Source of the DNA: Isochrysis galbana
Lineage: Eukaryota; Haptophyta; Isochrysidales; Isochrysidaceae
DNA length: 64,000 nt
Reading direction: 5' to 3'
NCBI GenBank assembly: GCA_018136815.1
Contig: CM030941.1
Location: forward strand, 809,528-873,527
A program made the position numbers and the translations under genes. Positions 10,650 to 20,885 of the stretch are shown here, piece after piece. The notes under the pieces are model-generated. The model did not search any database, had not been told where the DNA came from, and saw only the letters and a program-made list of their open reading frames with translations. Every line of letters begins with the position of its first letter. Position 1 is the first letter of the stretch.

Positions 10650-11050
10650 TTTCCTTGACAGCCCCCATGGGGGGCTGTGAAGTTGGGGGTGCCGGGCCGG
10701 CCCCTCGTGCACGAGCACGAGGGCGGTACCGCAGCAGTGTAGGGGCCGGGCCCGGAGGCCTCCCCTTATGGAGTTGTGTGACTCTTGCTGGGTGTGGCAG
10801 TCGCTGGTGATGGCTGGTGTGCTGGTCTGCATGGCAGCCAGACATGGCTGCCATGCTGTGTTGTTCGCATGCTTCGCGGGCCGGCGCGCGCGATGTCTCG
10901 CGCGCACCTGGTTGGGGGGGTCGTCCGAGCGCGGGCGCTTCGGAGACATCGGAGTGTCCATGAGCAGGTCGTCGTCCTCGGCGGCATCGGCGCGGGGCGG
11001 GGAGGGGAGCGAGGCGCGCTCCATGACCCTATCAGTTTACTGATAGTTTT
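10650..11050 (-). mobile_element. Ty3/gypsy leader fragment with clustered hairpins
   Basis: Read on the minus strand, 11045 to about 10895 matches the sequence in front of the gypsy ORF at 25225-25375: AAACTGATAGGGTCATGGAG versus AAACCGATAGGGTCATAGAG, then GCGCGCcTCGCTCCCCTCC and CCAGGTGCGCGCGAGAC. It is therefore a detached 5' leader of the same retroelement family. The adjoining 10650-10880 holds several self-complementary arms, at 10656-10680, 10703-10724 and 10829-10856. It contains no intact gene. Confidence 0.6.
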
Positions 11051-11192
11051 TAGCGGTAAGGAGTTAAAAGGTTTTGTTTCTTTAGTTTCTACAAGGCAAG
11101 ATCTCGCGTGCGATGAGCGTGGCGTGCATTTATCATTTGTGTATTCCGAGGTCGTTCTACAACATCTTCTGGGGCTCGCGGAGAAGTTCATT

Positions 11193-13796
11193 TCACAACA
11201 AATCTTGGACACGCACAGTGCGGCGCACCGCGTCAGTAACACCCTCCTGAAATTTGAAACGAACCGCATTAGCGGGTTTATTGGCGGAGGCAGCAGTTGT
11301 AACCGAAGTTTCGCAACAAAGCATTCGCTTACGTGAAGGATCTCCGACGGGGCGTCCAAACATGTCGCGGCTCGTCGGTGCATTCAGATTGGTTGCGGGC
11401 GCCTTGATCGACCTAGCAGCATCGGCTGCGCTCAAGGCTGCCATCGGCTGTGATGCTGTAGTCGGCGTCGTTACACGAGGCTGCGTAACAACATGGCGAC
11501 GCAAACTTTCCCTCTGAAGTTCTGCGTGAAGTAGCTGGCGAATGTGAGACGGCAGTTGGCGAGCCAGATCGCCAGCTGATTCAGGTCCATCTAGATATGA
11601 ATGCCCTGGCAATAATTTTGACAACGGCGGGTCCAGCGTCAACGCATGCGACGCGTCGCTATGGTGGCTGTGCCGAAGGCGAAGGCCAAAACTGATCATA
11701 TTGTCCACCAACGATGTGAGAAGTTCTTTCTCTTCAGTATTTAGAATGTGACTCGCGGTGTTTCGAAAGGGTGGAGAGAGCAACGATAAGAGAGGAGAGA
11801 CGAGATCAGTGACAAGGGCCGAGGCATTGTAACGGCTGGCAGTCATCGAGGGCATGCTGGCCCGCCACGATGCCAGAAGCTGCGAACCCTCGCGCTGCTT
11901 CGCACGTTGCTCTGCAGCTGCTTTCGGAAAGCGCAGTTGCTCCTTGGGGAATGCAACAGAACATGAATGCTGGACTCCAAGCACCGAGAAGTCGCCATAT
12001 GCCATGAGGGCAAAATGACCTTGCGTGTATTGCATATGCGTGCGATACTGATGAAGAGAGAGCCACTCGGCTGCTTCCGCAGTCCGTGAAAGGAGCGGAT
12101 CCGCATAGCCGACGGTAAGATAATTCTCGTGAAGCCCTGTCCATGTGAAGGAGGTTTGGGGTACGGGAAGAAAATGTCAAGTTTATGCATTCCGCGTATC
12201 ACGTCTAGGGCATATAGTAGGAAGCTGATGGTCAGCGTGGTGCGATGAGCATAACCTACCGTCGATGATTCGTCCAATATCGGCACGATTGAGTGCGTTG
12301 AAGAGTTCTTCTTGTCGGGGATTGTGGAATTCGGCACTGCCCGGCCCAACTCGGTATCGACTTGGCTTCATCTGTGCGCGTGGTGCCACGCCTGGACTGG
12401 GTAAAATGAAGACCTGTTTCCACAAGTCCAGAGCGCCTTTGGCGACATCCTTGTTGCCAACGGGCATGGTGAGCAGTGCCTCATACGTGAGTTCCTCTGA
12501 GCGCATGCGAGCGAACTGCAAGGTATTCAGGCATGCACGAACGTCGCCATCAGCCATTTGCACCAGCTTGTTCAGGGTGTGATCATCGGCTTTGAGGCCC
12601 TCCTTGTTGCACACTGTTTTAAGCCGGAAGACTAAAGCAGCGTCTCGCCCAGGCTTGAATTGTATCACCTCGGCGACCTCGCGCAAGGGTCGGAGTGCTG
12701 GCGCATAAAGGTCATTACAGATGCAAATGACAGGACGATGCAGACCATCCCCCGATTTGGACTTGGCGCGTTGGCCAATCTTCTCAGTCACTGCCCCCTT
12801 CGACTCGTTGTTATGCGTGGCAAGACGCAGTAGTTCGGAGATTGCGCTGGATCCTTCACCACCACCCATCGCGCCATCGATTTCGTCAAGCACAACTAGC
12901 ACAGGCTTGCGCGTCCCAAAAACAGGTTGCACCTCAGTTGCGTCTTTGATACGCTGCTTCAGCACCTTGGCACTCCGATCATCCGATGCGTTGATTTCCA
13001 TGAGTTCGTATCCGGCATGCTTTGCAACTACCTTGGCTAGGGTTGTTTTGCCTAATCCTGGCGGGCCACTAAGTAAGAGGAGCTGCCGCTCTGGGCGATC
13101 ATTGCGAGCTCTGCCTCCGAATGTATCTTCAAGAGCCCCGCTTGTGCGCTTTCTCTTGCCGAAGACGTGCCCTTCCCATGCTTTCACCCAGTGCAGCACT
13201 TGACGATTGATCCGCTCGTCCGAAAGCAGATCCATGAAGGACCGCGGAGAATATCGATCCACCCACAACCCGGTGTTTGTCGCAGCAGAACTCGGCAAGG
13301 CAGATGCGCGCCCCTTGACAACCAACTTCTCTCGCTCCACATTCTCTATCATCGCGGCGATGGGCAGGAGCGTTTGGTGCCTTAAGTCTATGGCAATTCT
13401 CTTACGCGGCCCCGGTGCCATAACGCGGATCTCTACATCAGTTCCTGCTCCATCAGGACCATGATGTCCTGGCACACGGAACTTTGTGTGTGCTTCAAAT
13501 GTAATATCGTGAATGGGATCATCATCAGCAGGGCACTGGTCCATTGATGCGTCTTCCAGGATCGGCGATGTGAGATGTGTGAGCTCACTCCCACGCTCCT
13601 GTTCGTACGCGGAGGGCTCCCGTTCTCGTTGCGTGTCGGCTGCGGCAACCGAAACGCTGACCCCGGCGGTCGGGACGCTCATCTCTTCCCCTGGTATGCC
13701 AAACTCCTCCTCAAACGCATCTGCCATCGCTTCGTCGTCATTCGAGGCGTGCTCCAAGTCGCCAGCTCCAGGGTACTCCTCGTCGTCAGACTCCAT
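11193..13796 (-). CDS. CTF18: Chromosome transmission fidelity protein 18 (alternative RFC large subunit)
   Basis: AAA+ clamp-loader subunit of the CTF18-RFC complex, which loads PCNA at forks and supports sister-chromatid cohesion in the nucleus. Exon 1 is 13796-12260 and exon 2 is 12136-11193; the 123-bp intron (GTAGGT...ACAG) is phase 1 and the joined frame gives 826 aa. After an acidic N-terminus (MESDDEEYPG) comes the CTF18 hallmark LWVDRYSPRSFMDLLSDE. Then follow Walker A GPPGLGKTT (about 243-251), Walker B VLDEID (about 302), and the clamp-loader motif CICNDLYAPALRPLR (about 355-369). The join creates IIDGLHENYL, matching the family after the AAA lid. The last residues, FQEGVTDAVRRTVRVQDLL, closely match the conserved CTF18 tail that binds DCC1-CTF8. 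Both ends being conserved argues for a complete gene. I chose ATG 13796 because the frame upstream looks like untranslated, Pro/Arg-rich sequence. Confidence 0.92.
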
Positions 13797-13993
13797 CCTC
13801 GTCGAGCGAGCAGCTGCACACGCCCCAGGGTGGGTAGCGGCGGTCCAGGGAAAAGTCCCACCCACCCCCTGAACTCTTCCTCTCCACAGCGCGCGACGGC
13901 AGAGCCCTCGCCCGCCGGTCGGGTGGCGCGCGAGAGGCGGGAAAAATTGCGGAACCGAACAACCCACGAGTACTTTTTATCCACTTTTTTTTA
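13797..13993. promoter_or_regulatory. Upstream region of CTF18
   Basis: About 200 bp between the CTF18 start and the 5' end of the LINE copy at 13994. It must hold the CTF18 promoter and 5' UTR. No TATA box is obvious; the minus strand is C/G-rich. The LINE is inserted very close to this promoter. Confidence 0.35.
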
Positions 13994-14613
13994 ATGACCA
14001 GCGGGCTTTAGTTTGCGCTAGTTAACGGCGACGGAGCAGCGAGGGGGCGCACGAGACCGGAGATAAGAAGAGGGGTGCTCGGCTAGTCTACTTACTACCG
14101 AGCCACGCACCGACACTCCCCCGCGGGGGGGGGACGCCGATAGTCCCGCTTTCCCTTCTCCGCCGCGCGCGCCCCCGCACCGCCCAAGCCCAAGCTCTTC
14201 CTCTGTCTCTCTCTCTATACGCAGCACAGCCCTAGCTGGGAAACACAGGCACAGCAGCACAGCCATGTCGTCCCTCCCAGTCCCCAGCACGCCCGACCCC
14301 GTCGGCGCGGTTGACCCCGCGGCCGCCCCCGCGCCAGTCTCCCCGCCGCGCTCGGGCGTGCAGGACACGCTCGCCCCTGCCCTAGACGATATCTGCCCGC
14401 CGGACGCTCTTACGCTCCTGGAAGCCTGGAAGCCACTAAGGCCGCCCTCGCAGCCGGCCGGGCGCCGGCTCTCGCCGGTGCCCTCGCCATCGTCGACGAC
14501 GGGCGTCGGCGGCGCTGGATGTACGTCCGCGGCGCCTCGCCCGCGGGCGGCTACGCCCTCGTTCCCGACGAAAAGGGCCAGAACTCAAAGACGTTCACGG
14601 AGTTGTAATGGGC

Positions 14614-14621
14614 GGCCTCGT
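14614..14621 (+). repeat. Target-site duplication of the 465-bp DNA transposon, left
   Basis: GGCCTCGT, repeated exactly at 15087-15094 on the other side of the element. Confidence 0.9.
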
Positions 14622-15086
14622 CCTAGTTGGGCTGTCAGTCCGTAAGCTTACGGTGGTTTTGAGCTTACACTTACATCAGTACTTACATCAGTACGAATAT
14701 CAGCTTACACCCCTATTATAACTTCTAGTATCGCCATTATTATACTTATACTTACTGGGGGGTGTTCAGCGTGCAGCGCGTGGCGCGCGCGCAAAGGGGA
14801 GGGCAGCGCAAATAAACAGAGACCACGAGTTGGCAGGTGCATGTGAATGAAGAGGTCAAGAGTCCAAGGTGGTGGGGGGTGGGCAGCTAGCAGGAGAGAT
14901 AGGCGGGGGGAGGGAGCGGGCTGGCGCGCCTCTGCGCTTGTTCGCGGGGGCTCGTTCCCGCTCCGGAGTTTTGTTTTTAGTTTTATTTTTGAACTGGCAG
15001 CCTAGGAACTAACATCAGTATATCAGCTCCTGGGGAGCTAATACTAATGCATCAGTACTAATATCAGTACTTACAGCCCAACTAGG
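14622..15086. mobile_element. Non-autonomous DNA transposon (MITE, hAT-like), 465 bp
   Basis: The termini are inverted repeats: both ends read CCTAGTTGGGCTGT inward, 14 bp perfect, followed by a partial match (AGT). An exact 8-bp target duplication GGCCTCGT flanks it (14614-14621 and 15087-15094). Eight-base duplications are typical of the hAT superfamily, and a hAT transposase remnant exists at 20178-20501. Subterminal repeats of ATCAGTACTTACA and AATATCAG lie near both ends. It encodes no transposase. Removing it restores continuity of the LINE frame DVHGVVMGGLVAGSFASF. Confidence 0.88.
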
Positions 15087-15094
15087 GGCCTCGT
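15087..15094 (+). repeat. Target-site duplication of the 465-bp DNA transposon, right
   Basis: GGCCTCGT, exact match to 14614-14621. Confidence 0.9.
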
Positions 15095-15479
15095 TGCAGG
15101 CTCGTTCGCTTCGTTCGACTTCCCACGCAAGCTCCTGCTCAACATCAACGGGGCCCCCTACCCCGTTGAGTACGCCGTTCGTAACTGCCGCGAACTCGGA
15201 GGCGACATCAAGAACCTCAGCATCCATGCCCGACCCAACCAAGGGCTGCAAAGGCTACGTCAAAGCGTACGCACAAGCGTTCCATCCCCCCCTTCGCACC
15301 TGTGTTTGCGAAGAAGAGAAAGCCGCACGCCCTGAGCGCGAGGAACGCAAGCGCACGGCCCCGCCTAAGATGACCGTCCAAGAGGCCATGAACCCCAACG
15401 CCCCGGAACTGTGCAAGCGTTTCCCGAATGGGAAGTGCCCCATGAACATCATGGGCAAAGCATGCAACCGCTCGCACGA

Positions 15480-15498
15480 GTGCCCGGGAGCATGGAAA
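15480..15498 (+). repeat. Target-site duplication of repeat A insertion, left
   Basis: GTGCCCGGGAGCATGGAAA, repeated exactly at 16259-16277. The 19-bp length suits target-primed retroposition. Confidence 0.9.
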
Positions 15499-16258
15499 AA
15501 AAACCTTCTAATATTCTTACCGCACTCGCGGCGAATGGAACCACTACCTACTACACGTAGCACGTAGCATACTTTCTACGCCCCCACTCCCCCGGCCCTT
15601 CTCCCCCCGCCATCAGGCGACTCCCCCCGTGCACTACTAGGGGGATAGGGGTGAAGGGCTTAGATATGGTCCGGTGGCCCGCGCCCCCCCCCGGTGATCT
15701 TTCCTCCCCTTCCTCCTATGTCTCCGAGTGGGCGGCCGACTTTGTCCCGACTTATCCTGTAAACTGTAAACAGGTGCGGGACTTACCAGTTTTTCGGTGA
15801 GCGGAGCTCTCGCTCCGCCCACCCCCCTTCTCCGCGCTCTCTCTCCCCTCTCCTGCGGCACGCGCGATGGCGCGCCTGCGGCAGGCCTGCAGCTGCCCTC
15901 TGGCGGCCCCTGGAGGCTCCTGGAGGCTGGAGGCTAGCTCAGGGGGCAGAGGAGGCTGGGGCTGGGCCCTGGCCTCCCCTGCCTCTCCCTCGCTGGCGCT
16001 CCTGGGCCTCTGGGGCCCCCACTCTGCACCTGTCTGCCTGTCGACCAGGGGGGGAGGGGGGGTTGGAGCGATGGGCTGGCCACGACAGGCCAGGACGCGC
16101 GAGGCAGGCGTGCCTGCCAGGGTCAGCAGGGCAGTGGCCTCATGGCAAGCCATCAGGCGTGCCAGGAGGATGAGTGGTTCCTCCCCCATGGCAGGGGAGG
16201 AGTGGAGAGAGGGGGGGGCTCGTGCCCCCCCATGGGGCAACCAAGTATAAACTTAGTT
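15499..16258 (-). mobile_element. Repeat A copy inserted in the LINE (SINE-like retroposon), about 760 bp
   Basis: The insertion lies between exact 19-bp duplications. On the minus strand its 3' part contains the repeat A blocks: the GTCGCCTGATGGCG hairpin, the CCCCTATCCCCCTAGTAGTG block, GAGTGCGGTAAGAATATTAG and a terminal T run that abuts the duplication. The 5' part (about 15850-16258) is GC-rich and includes CTCCAGGAGCCTCCAG-like repeats not seen in the shorter copies, so this may be the longest copy in the window. No coding domain is seen. The oligo-T tail resembles the LINE ends at 43946 and 45443. Confidence 0.85.
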
Positions 16259-16277
16259 GTGCCCGGGAGCATGGAAA
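16259..16277 (+). repeat. Target-site duplication of repeat A insertion, right
   Basis: GTGCCCGGGAGCATGGAAA, exact match to 15480-15498. Confidence 0.9.
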
Positions 16278-16949
16278 GACGGTAAATGCACGATCGTCTG
16301 CGCGTTTCCACGCGCAAGCGCCGGACCCCCCGGAAAAGCCCAAGGGCGGCTTTTGCGCCCTAGGCGCTGACTGCCGCTACCTTCACAAGTACGTGCAACC
16401 CGCCCACCCTATGCATCGACAGAACCTTCTAATCGTATATGCGCTAACATTCAACCCCACACTTGGCGGATACCCAGGTGAAGGACCAGTCACAATCGCC
16501 TCCTACAACATCAACGGCGCCGCACACGGCGCCCTGGGATCGGTGCTCGCCCAAGCGAGAAAAGCGAGAGTAGACATCCTACTACTCCAAGAGCTTCACG
16601 CCTACGCCGACGGCAGGCACCACCGAACCTGCATGACCGCCAAGCCGCCAAGGCTCCAGGGTGGCAAATGGTGCACGCGCCAGCCAATACCTCCGACCCG
16701 GCGAGTGGGGCAGGCGTGTTCCGGAAAGTGGGGTACCGTGGGGGAAAAAGTTGCTATGCGCACGCGCCGCGTCCTTGCGCCTGTACTAACATAACATTCT
16801 GAGTGAAAACAAAACTATCACCTGGCCCTCTTTTGACGGAACGCGACTTTAGAGCTAGAGCTAGGACCCTCTCTCACTCTCTCACGGCCAAATTTTACAA
16901 CGGCCACCAGGGTCGAGGACGAAGGGCCGCCGCGGGCGCAGCGCTCGCG

Positions 16950-17988
16950 ATGGCGGAGGCGGCGAGCCAGGGTGTGCTCGAGCAAATCCCGGTGGCGACC
17001 TTCATTGAAGACATCGACAAGTTCATGGTGAGTCACAGTGTGCTTGCTAGAGGGGAGCCGCGACGGAGTATCCTGCCAAGGCTAGACAGGATTTGCCTGC
17101 ATCGGTCTCCGCTGTTTGACGCTGACGGCTGAGTGCTGCTCTAGCCATTGGTCCAGTGCGAGACGGCGCTGATCCCACGAGTGGCCCTCTCCCCTCTCAT
17201 ATGCCAGGCCAAGGAAGGGTCAGCTGAAGCAGCCCTCGAGAAACTCCAAGCGTTTTATTCTGCATGCAAGGCGATCGAACAGCGGTTGTCACAGCGCAAA
17301 TCCAGACTAAAGGCCAAGATTCCTGATATCGAATCAACCTACAATGCCCTGCTGCAGATGCAGCAGCAGGTGTGTAGGCACCTCAGTTATCGTTTCCCAC
17401 ATGGCGTCTTTGTGTTGTTGACAACCACGCCTTTCTCCTTCATTCCCTCTGCAGGCTGAACTTGGGGAAGCGCTCACGGCTCACTATGAGTTGGCGCAAT
17501 GCGTTTATGCCAAAGCTACAGTCCCAGTGCACCAAGAAAACAAGGTTTGCTTGTGGCTAGGGGCCAATGTGATGCTTGAATATCCCCGAGAAGAGGTGCG
17601 CCAATCCTTGTAGACCCCAAAATTCCCGCAAAGCGCCAACCGATTGAGGCGGTCCCCTCAGTTGGTGTGTTTGCTTGATGTGTGTTTATCTTTGACATCA
17701 CCCGTTTTTCATTGTTCGCTGCATCGCACTGAAGCCGTAAGCATTGCTATGCGTGAGATTCATCGCAACGGATCCGAGCTCAACACTGACCACTTGCTGT
17801 GGCGTACGTATCAATAGGCCATAGCACTTCTTGAGCGCAACTTGTCGGAAGCAAAGAAGACTCTCAAGGAACTTGTCGAGGATCAGGGGCTATTGCGTGA
17901 CCAGATCACGACCACCGAGGTCAACATGGCTCGTGTGTTTAATTGGGATGTCAAAGAGCGTCGCAAGCAAAAGGCAGCGGAGAGCTGA
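16950..17988 (+). CDS. PFD3: Prefoldin subunit 3 (VBP1-like)
   Basis: Alpha-type subunit of the hexameric prefoldin co-chaperone, which hands nascent actin and tubulin to the cytosolic chaperonin. Exons are 16950-17027, 17208-17369, 17455-17595 and 17818-17988; the introns (180, 85 and 222 bp) are all GT-AG and phase 0. The product is 183 aa, close to the usual size. Diagnostic strings appear in order: IPVATFIEDIDKFM at the start, KAKIPDIEST, ATVPVHQENKVCLWLGANVM, the helix LLERNLSEAKKTLKELVEDQ, and TTTEVNMARVFNWDVKERRK at the end. The two long heptad-like helices flanking the beta hairpins are preserved. The start ATG is the only one ahead of the IPVATF motif. I see nothing missing. Confidence 0.95.
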
Positions 17989-18795
17989 GTGAGATCTTGA
18001 TAAGTGTCTATGCTGCAGACACCGGAGCCTGCTGTGAAGGTTGCACTCAATTTGCATTGCAGTTGCGCTATTGGAGACCAAATACGATGATCCTCTGGAA
18101 CGTTGGTTCCCCACCCCTCGTCCTCCGCTGCATGTGTGTTATACTCGAATCATCGCAAACAAAGGTGAGGTGCTCTCCTTGAAGAGATGCTGTCGCCCTG
18201 TAGAAAACGCGTCAATACGTTCGAGCGTTTCAAGAACTAGAAAAGGTTTCGGGAGTCAATCCTATGAAAACCTATTGATGATGCAAAGTAGTGCAAGCGT
18301 TACCAGGGTATCCGCTTCGCCAAGCCAGGCGTGGTGTCTTCTTGTACAAGCAATATGCATTCTGGTGTACAATCTTCTGTCCGCCCGGCGTCTAAGTTGC
18401 AAGGGCCCGTGGGTTTTGCGCTTCATGGCGTTGTCGATAGTCGATTGTGTAGCGTTGCGAATGCTATCGTTCTCACGTTGCCGCGCCGTCTTTTTCTTCT
18501 GGCGTATTTGCTATGTGTTGAGTGTTTCAAGTTGCACATTCTAAGACAACAAAAACTTGGTCAGACGACCATTCGCTGCGCGCACAAAGCAAGCGCCAAG
18601 TGCGCAAGGGCTCTGCGCCCCTAATTCTGCTATACCTGCGACGGCGGTCGCTGCCCGCCGGAGCCCTAGTCCTAGCCGCTTACGCCGGCATGCGCGCGAG
18701 TACCACGAAACCGCGACTTGCAAATTGCGGAGGTTGCAAGAAAGTCTCGAATTCTCACATGTCGTGAGTGGAGGTTGTGACCGTTGACAAAGGAC
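17989..18795. other. Intergenic stretch, nothing recognised
   Basis: Holds the PFD3 3' UTR. Several ORFs of 75-165 codons overlap here, but none resembles a known family, and their frames conflict. Confidence 0.35.
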
Positions 18796-18809
18796 CGCCG
18801 TATCGGCGC

Positions 18810-18960
18810 GCGAAGGGGGGGGGGGGGGGACCGCGCGGAAGGGGGGGAAGGGAACGGCGGAGGGGGGGGAACAGCGGAGGGGAAGGGGAGGAGCGGATGG
18901 GGGGGGAACAGCGGGGGGAAGGGGAGGAGCGGGGGGGGGGGGAGCGGAAGGGGGGGAGAG
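18810..18960. repeat. G-rich low-complexity tract
   Basis: Irregular units of GGGGGGAACAGCGGAGGGGAAG. Many G4-forming runs occur on the plus strand. Confidence 0.85.
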
Positions 18961-19095
18961 TTGAGCAGGGAGACGCAGCTCACGTCCGAACAAGACAGCG
19001 GCCGGCGATTTAGGGACGACGCGACCGGCCGTCCCGCTCGCAGGAAGTGCCGTCCGCGACCCATTCGGCGATCTAGAAGCTCGAGAATCAACGGC
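18955..19095 (-). pseudogene. Ty3/gypsy integrase fragment
   Basis: On the minus strand the frame reads GRVVPKSPAAVLFGRELRLPAQL, nearly the same as the integrase of the intact element at 28760-28830. Upstream the match continues, out of frame, through the HWVDHLPFLL region. It is cut off after AQL by the G-rich tract. This proves that a second, older member of the gypsy family existed here. Confidence 0.8.
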
Positions 19096-19559
19096 GGACG
19101 GCGCGGTAAGGCGCGGTGAAGTGGGGAACTTGGGCTCGAACTCGGACTCGTGGGGCAGGAAACGGGGGTGGACTCTGGACAGCAGGCTTGGAATCGTACT
19201 TGGAAAGAGAGGGTGGGGGGCCGGAGGTCGGCGCTCCCATCGACGCGGCGGAAGAAGAGGACGATGCCGGTGGTAACTCGACGATTCTTAGACTTGTAGG
19301 GGGGCTCACGGCGGCGTGAGTGGGAGGGGATAGCTTTATCGTTAGCGGCGGCTCGGACTCGTACTCGGGAGATTTCTTGGGTTTCGGATTGGGCTGTAAC
19401 TGTTGGGTCTTAAACGCGTGGACAATTACCGTAACGGTAAAAATAAAACTCAAATCTTTGAATTTCGAGACGAAAATCGGCGGACCAGGATCTGAGCCCA
19501 GGGAGAATCCGAATCTGCACGCCTTGAGTGACCAAGACGAACATAGAAGACGATATTGT

Positions 19560-19650
19560 CAGAGCAAGGCTCATCTCACTCTTGGAGATTGCCTGCGAGG
19601 GCGCGCAAGCAGCTAGCGCGGAACGCGGTTCTAGTGGGGAGCTCATGGAG
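19560..19650 (-). mobile_element. 3' module of the gypsy family
   Basis: The reverse complement matches 29462-29545 over about 80 bp with few changes, including AGAACCGCGTTCCGCGCTAG and CAGGCAATCTCCAAGAGTGA. In the intact element this is the last coding part and stop. The sequence diverges abruptly on both sides. Confidence 0.8.
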
Positions 19651-19964
19651 CTTTCCTCGGGGGTGACTACGGGCGTGGTGATCGACGCACGACGCACGAC
19701 GCACGCACGGAGCACGGAGGGCGCGGAAGTGTGGAAGGAGGCTTGTGGGAGGTGGTGGCAGGCGACTGGGGGTGGCTCAGGCGCGTGCTTGGCTTGTATT
19801 GACTCGTTGACTCGGGGTATAGACTCGGGAACTCGGGGGGACTCGCTTGGGAACACGGTGGGACTCGACGAAGTTGCTACAAAACCACTCACGAAAAACC
19901 CAAAAACCAAAGTCCTTGGGCTCAGAAAACTATAGATAGGGGTAAGCACAAGTATCCCTCAAAA

Positions 19965-20040
19965 GACGCCCAAATATCCATGCAAAATATCTGCGATATA
20001 TCCATTCGAAAGCCCAAATATCCAGAAAATATCCATTCGT
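19965..20040. repeat. ATATCCA-rich AT repeat
   Basis: Irregular copies of AAATATCCA in an AT-rich stretch. The same flavour of GATATC/ATATC-rich DNA recurs at 20750-20880, 29900-30070 and 36360-36720. Confidence 0.6.
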
Positions 20041-20100
20041 AAAAGCTTTGCATATGGTATGTGTAGCTAGGTTGCTCAACATATTAAAGCCACATGCTGT

Positions 20101-20138
20101 TGTATTCAGGCCTTTTGGCGCCAAAAGGCCTGAATACA
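20101..20138. repeat. Perfect 38-bp palindrome
   Basis: The left arm TGTATTCAGGCCTTTTGGC (20101-20119) is the exact reverse complement of 20120-20138, with no spacer. The outer part recurs as GGCCTGAATACAAC at 20897-20910, which pairs with GTTGTATTCAGGCC at 20099-20112. These may be transposon termini around the hAT remnant. Confidence 0.9.
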
Positions 20139-20177
20139 GCACATGCATATATATGTCACATAGATAGATAGAACACA

Positions 20178-20640
20178 TCAAGAGCCCTGTTTCTTGCGTT
20201 TGTTGCGATTGTATCGCAACATCACCGACACTTCCAATTGATCCGACAACGACCGGACCCGATGAGCACCAAACGAACACTGCATCAAAGAGCAAGAGAA
20301 CACGCGCTCACACGAAGCAGAATTAGGAGAGAGGCAAAATGTTATTCGAGCAGCCAATGCCCACGTGGGGAATTTCGAGTGGTTGGATGCCCACCAGGCT
20401 AGGACGTCTCTTGAAAAACCTTCCACGTCGGAATGGTCGATGTGTGTACCTTGTACCTTGGCAGGAAAGTAGGTAGGAAGAGAGCTCTCGCTGCAACCCA
20501 TTACTCACATCGTGGATATTAGCAAAGCATGCCAAGGCGCTGAGACGCTGCACCAAAGCTCATCGACCCGCCCGTATGCAAACGCAAACGCCGGGTTGAA
20601 TGCGCGTAGGAACCCTGTGAAGTGTGAAGCGGTGCTGCTC
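20178..20640 (-). pseudogene. hAT transposase remnant (C-terminal dimerisation domain)
   Basis: The minus-strand frame 20501-20178 carries the hAT family dimerisation signature: DVLAWWASNHSKFPTWALAA, then the SASCERVFS block and FGAHRVRSLSDQLEVSVMLR, followed by a basic tail and TAG. Upstream, in another frame (about 20640-20510), AFNPAFAFAYGRVDELW and a stop suggest older coding sequence with frameshifts. The DDE core is missing. The remnant lies between the inverted 14-mers at 20099 and 20897. Confidence 0.78.
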
Positions 20641-20749
20641 CTTGCAACAAAATGGAGCGGCACATCGGTCCTCTAAACGATCCTCGAGATATATGAGAAC
20701 GCGCCGGAGACTTGTTGCACAAGGCCCCTCCATTGAGTAAGACTGTGAA

Positions 20750-20885
20750 GATGTTAGCCTAATATCTAGATATTAGGCTATCTACTTCCAAAAAGCACTA
20801 TCTATATCTAGCATCTAGCTAGAAAGCGCTAGGCCACTATTTGCATCTATCTAGATAGCTATGCACGTACTCATGCCGAAATATT
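20750..20885. repeat. CTAGATAG / GATATC-rich AT repeat
   Basis: Contains TAATATCTAGATATTAGGCT, TATCTATATCTAGC and ATCTATCTAGATAG, several of them palindromic. It closely resembles 29900-30070. It probably represents subterminal repeats of a DNA transposon family. Confidence 0.6.

Larger units (their letters stand above)
13994..16796 (+). pseudogene. Degraded non-LTR retrotransposon (ORF1 zinc finger plus AP-endonuclease start)
   Basis: The left end (GACCAGCGGGCTTTAGTTTG) matches an inverted copy ending at 50436, which defines the element 5' terminus. A shared CCCTAGCTGGGAAACACAG block precedes an ATG at 14265. The frame reads a Pro/Ala-rich leader and ...LLEAWK, then continues with frameshifts. 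After a 465-bp DNA transposon it resumes as FDFPRKLLL, PVEYAVRNC and KGCKGY. Next comes a zinc-finger pattern C-x7-C-x8-C-x3-H (LCKRFPNGKC...CNRSHEC), then a 760-bp repeat insertion. A second finger CALGADCRYLHKY follows, and last the start of an endonuclease/exonuclease/phosphatase domain: IASYNING, then VDILLLQELH. It stops near 16790, so the rest of ORF2 and the reverse transcriptase are absent. Frameshifts plus two nested insertions show an old copy. Confidence 0.7.

Noticed and set aside
12205-12259. Short 55-bp CTF18 intron ending at CCTAG
   Set aside because: It leads into a frame that loses the CTF18 match; the acceptor at 12137 restores IIDGLHENYL and the full frame.
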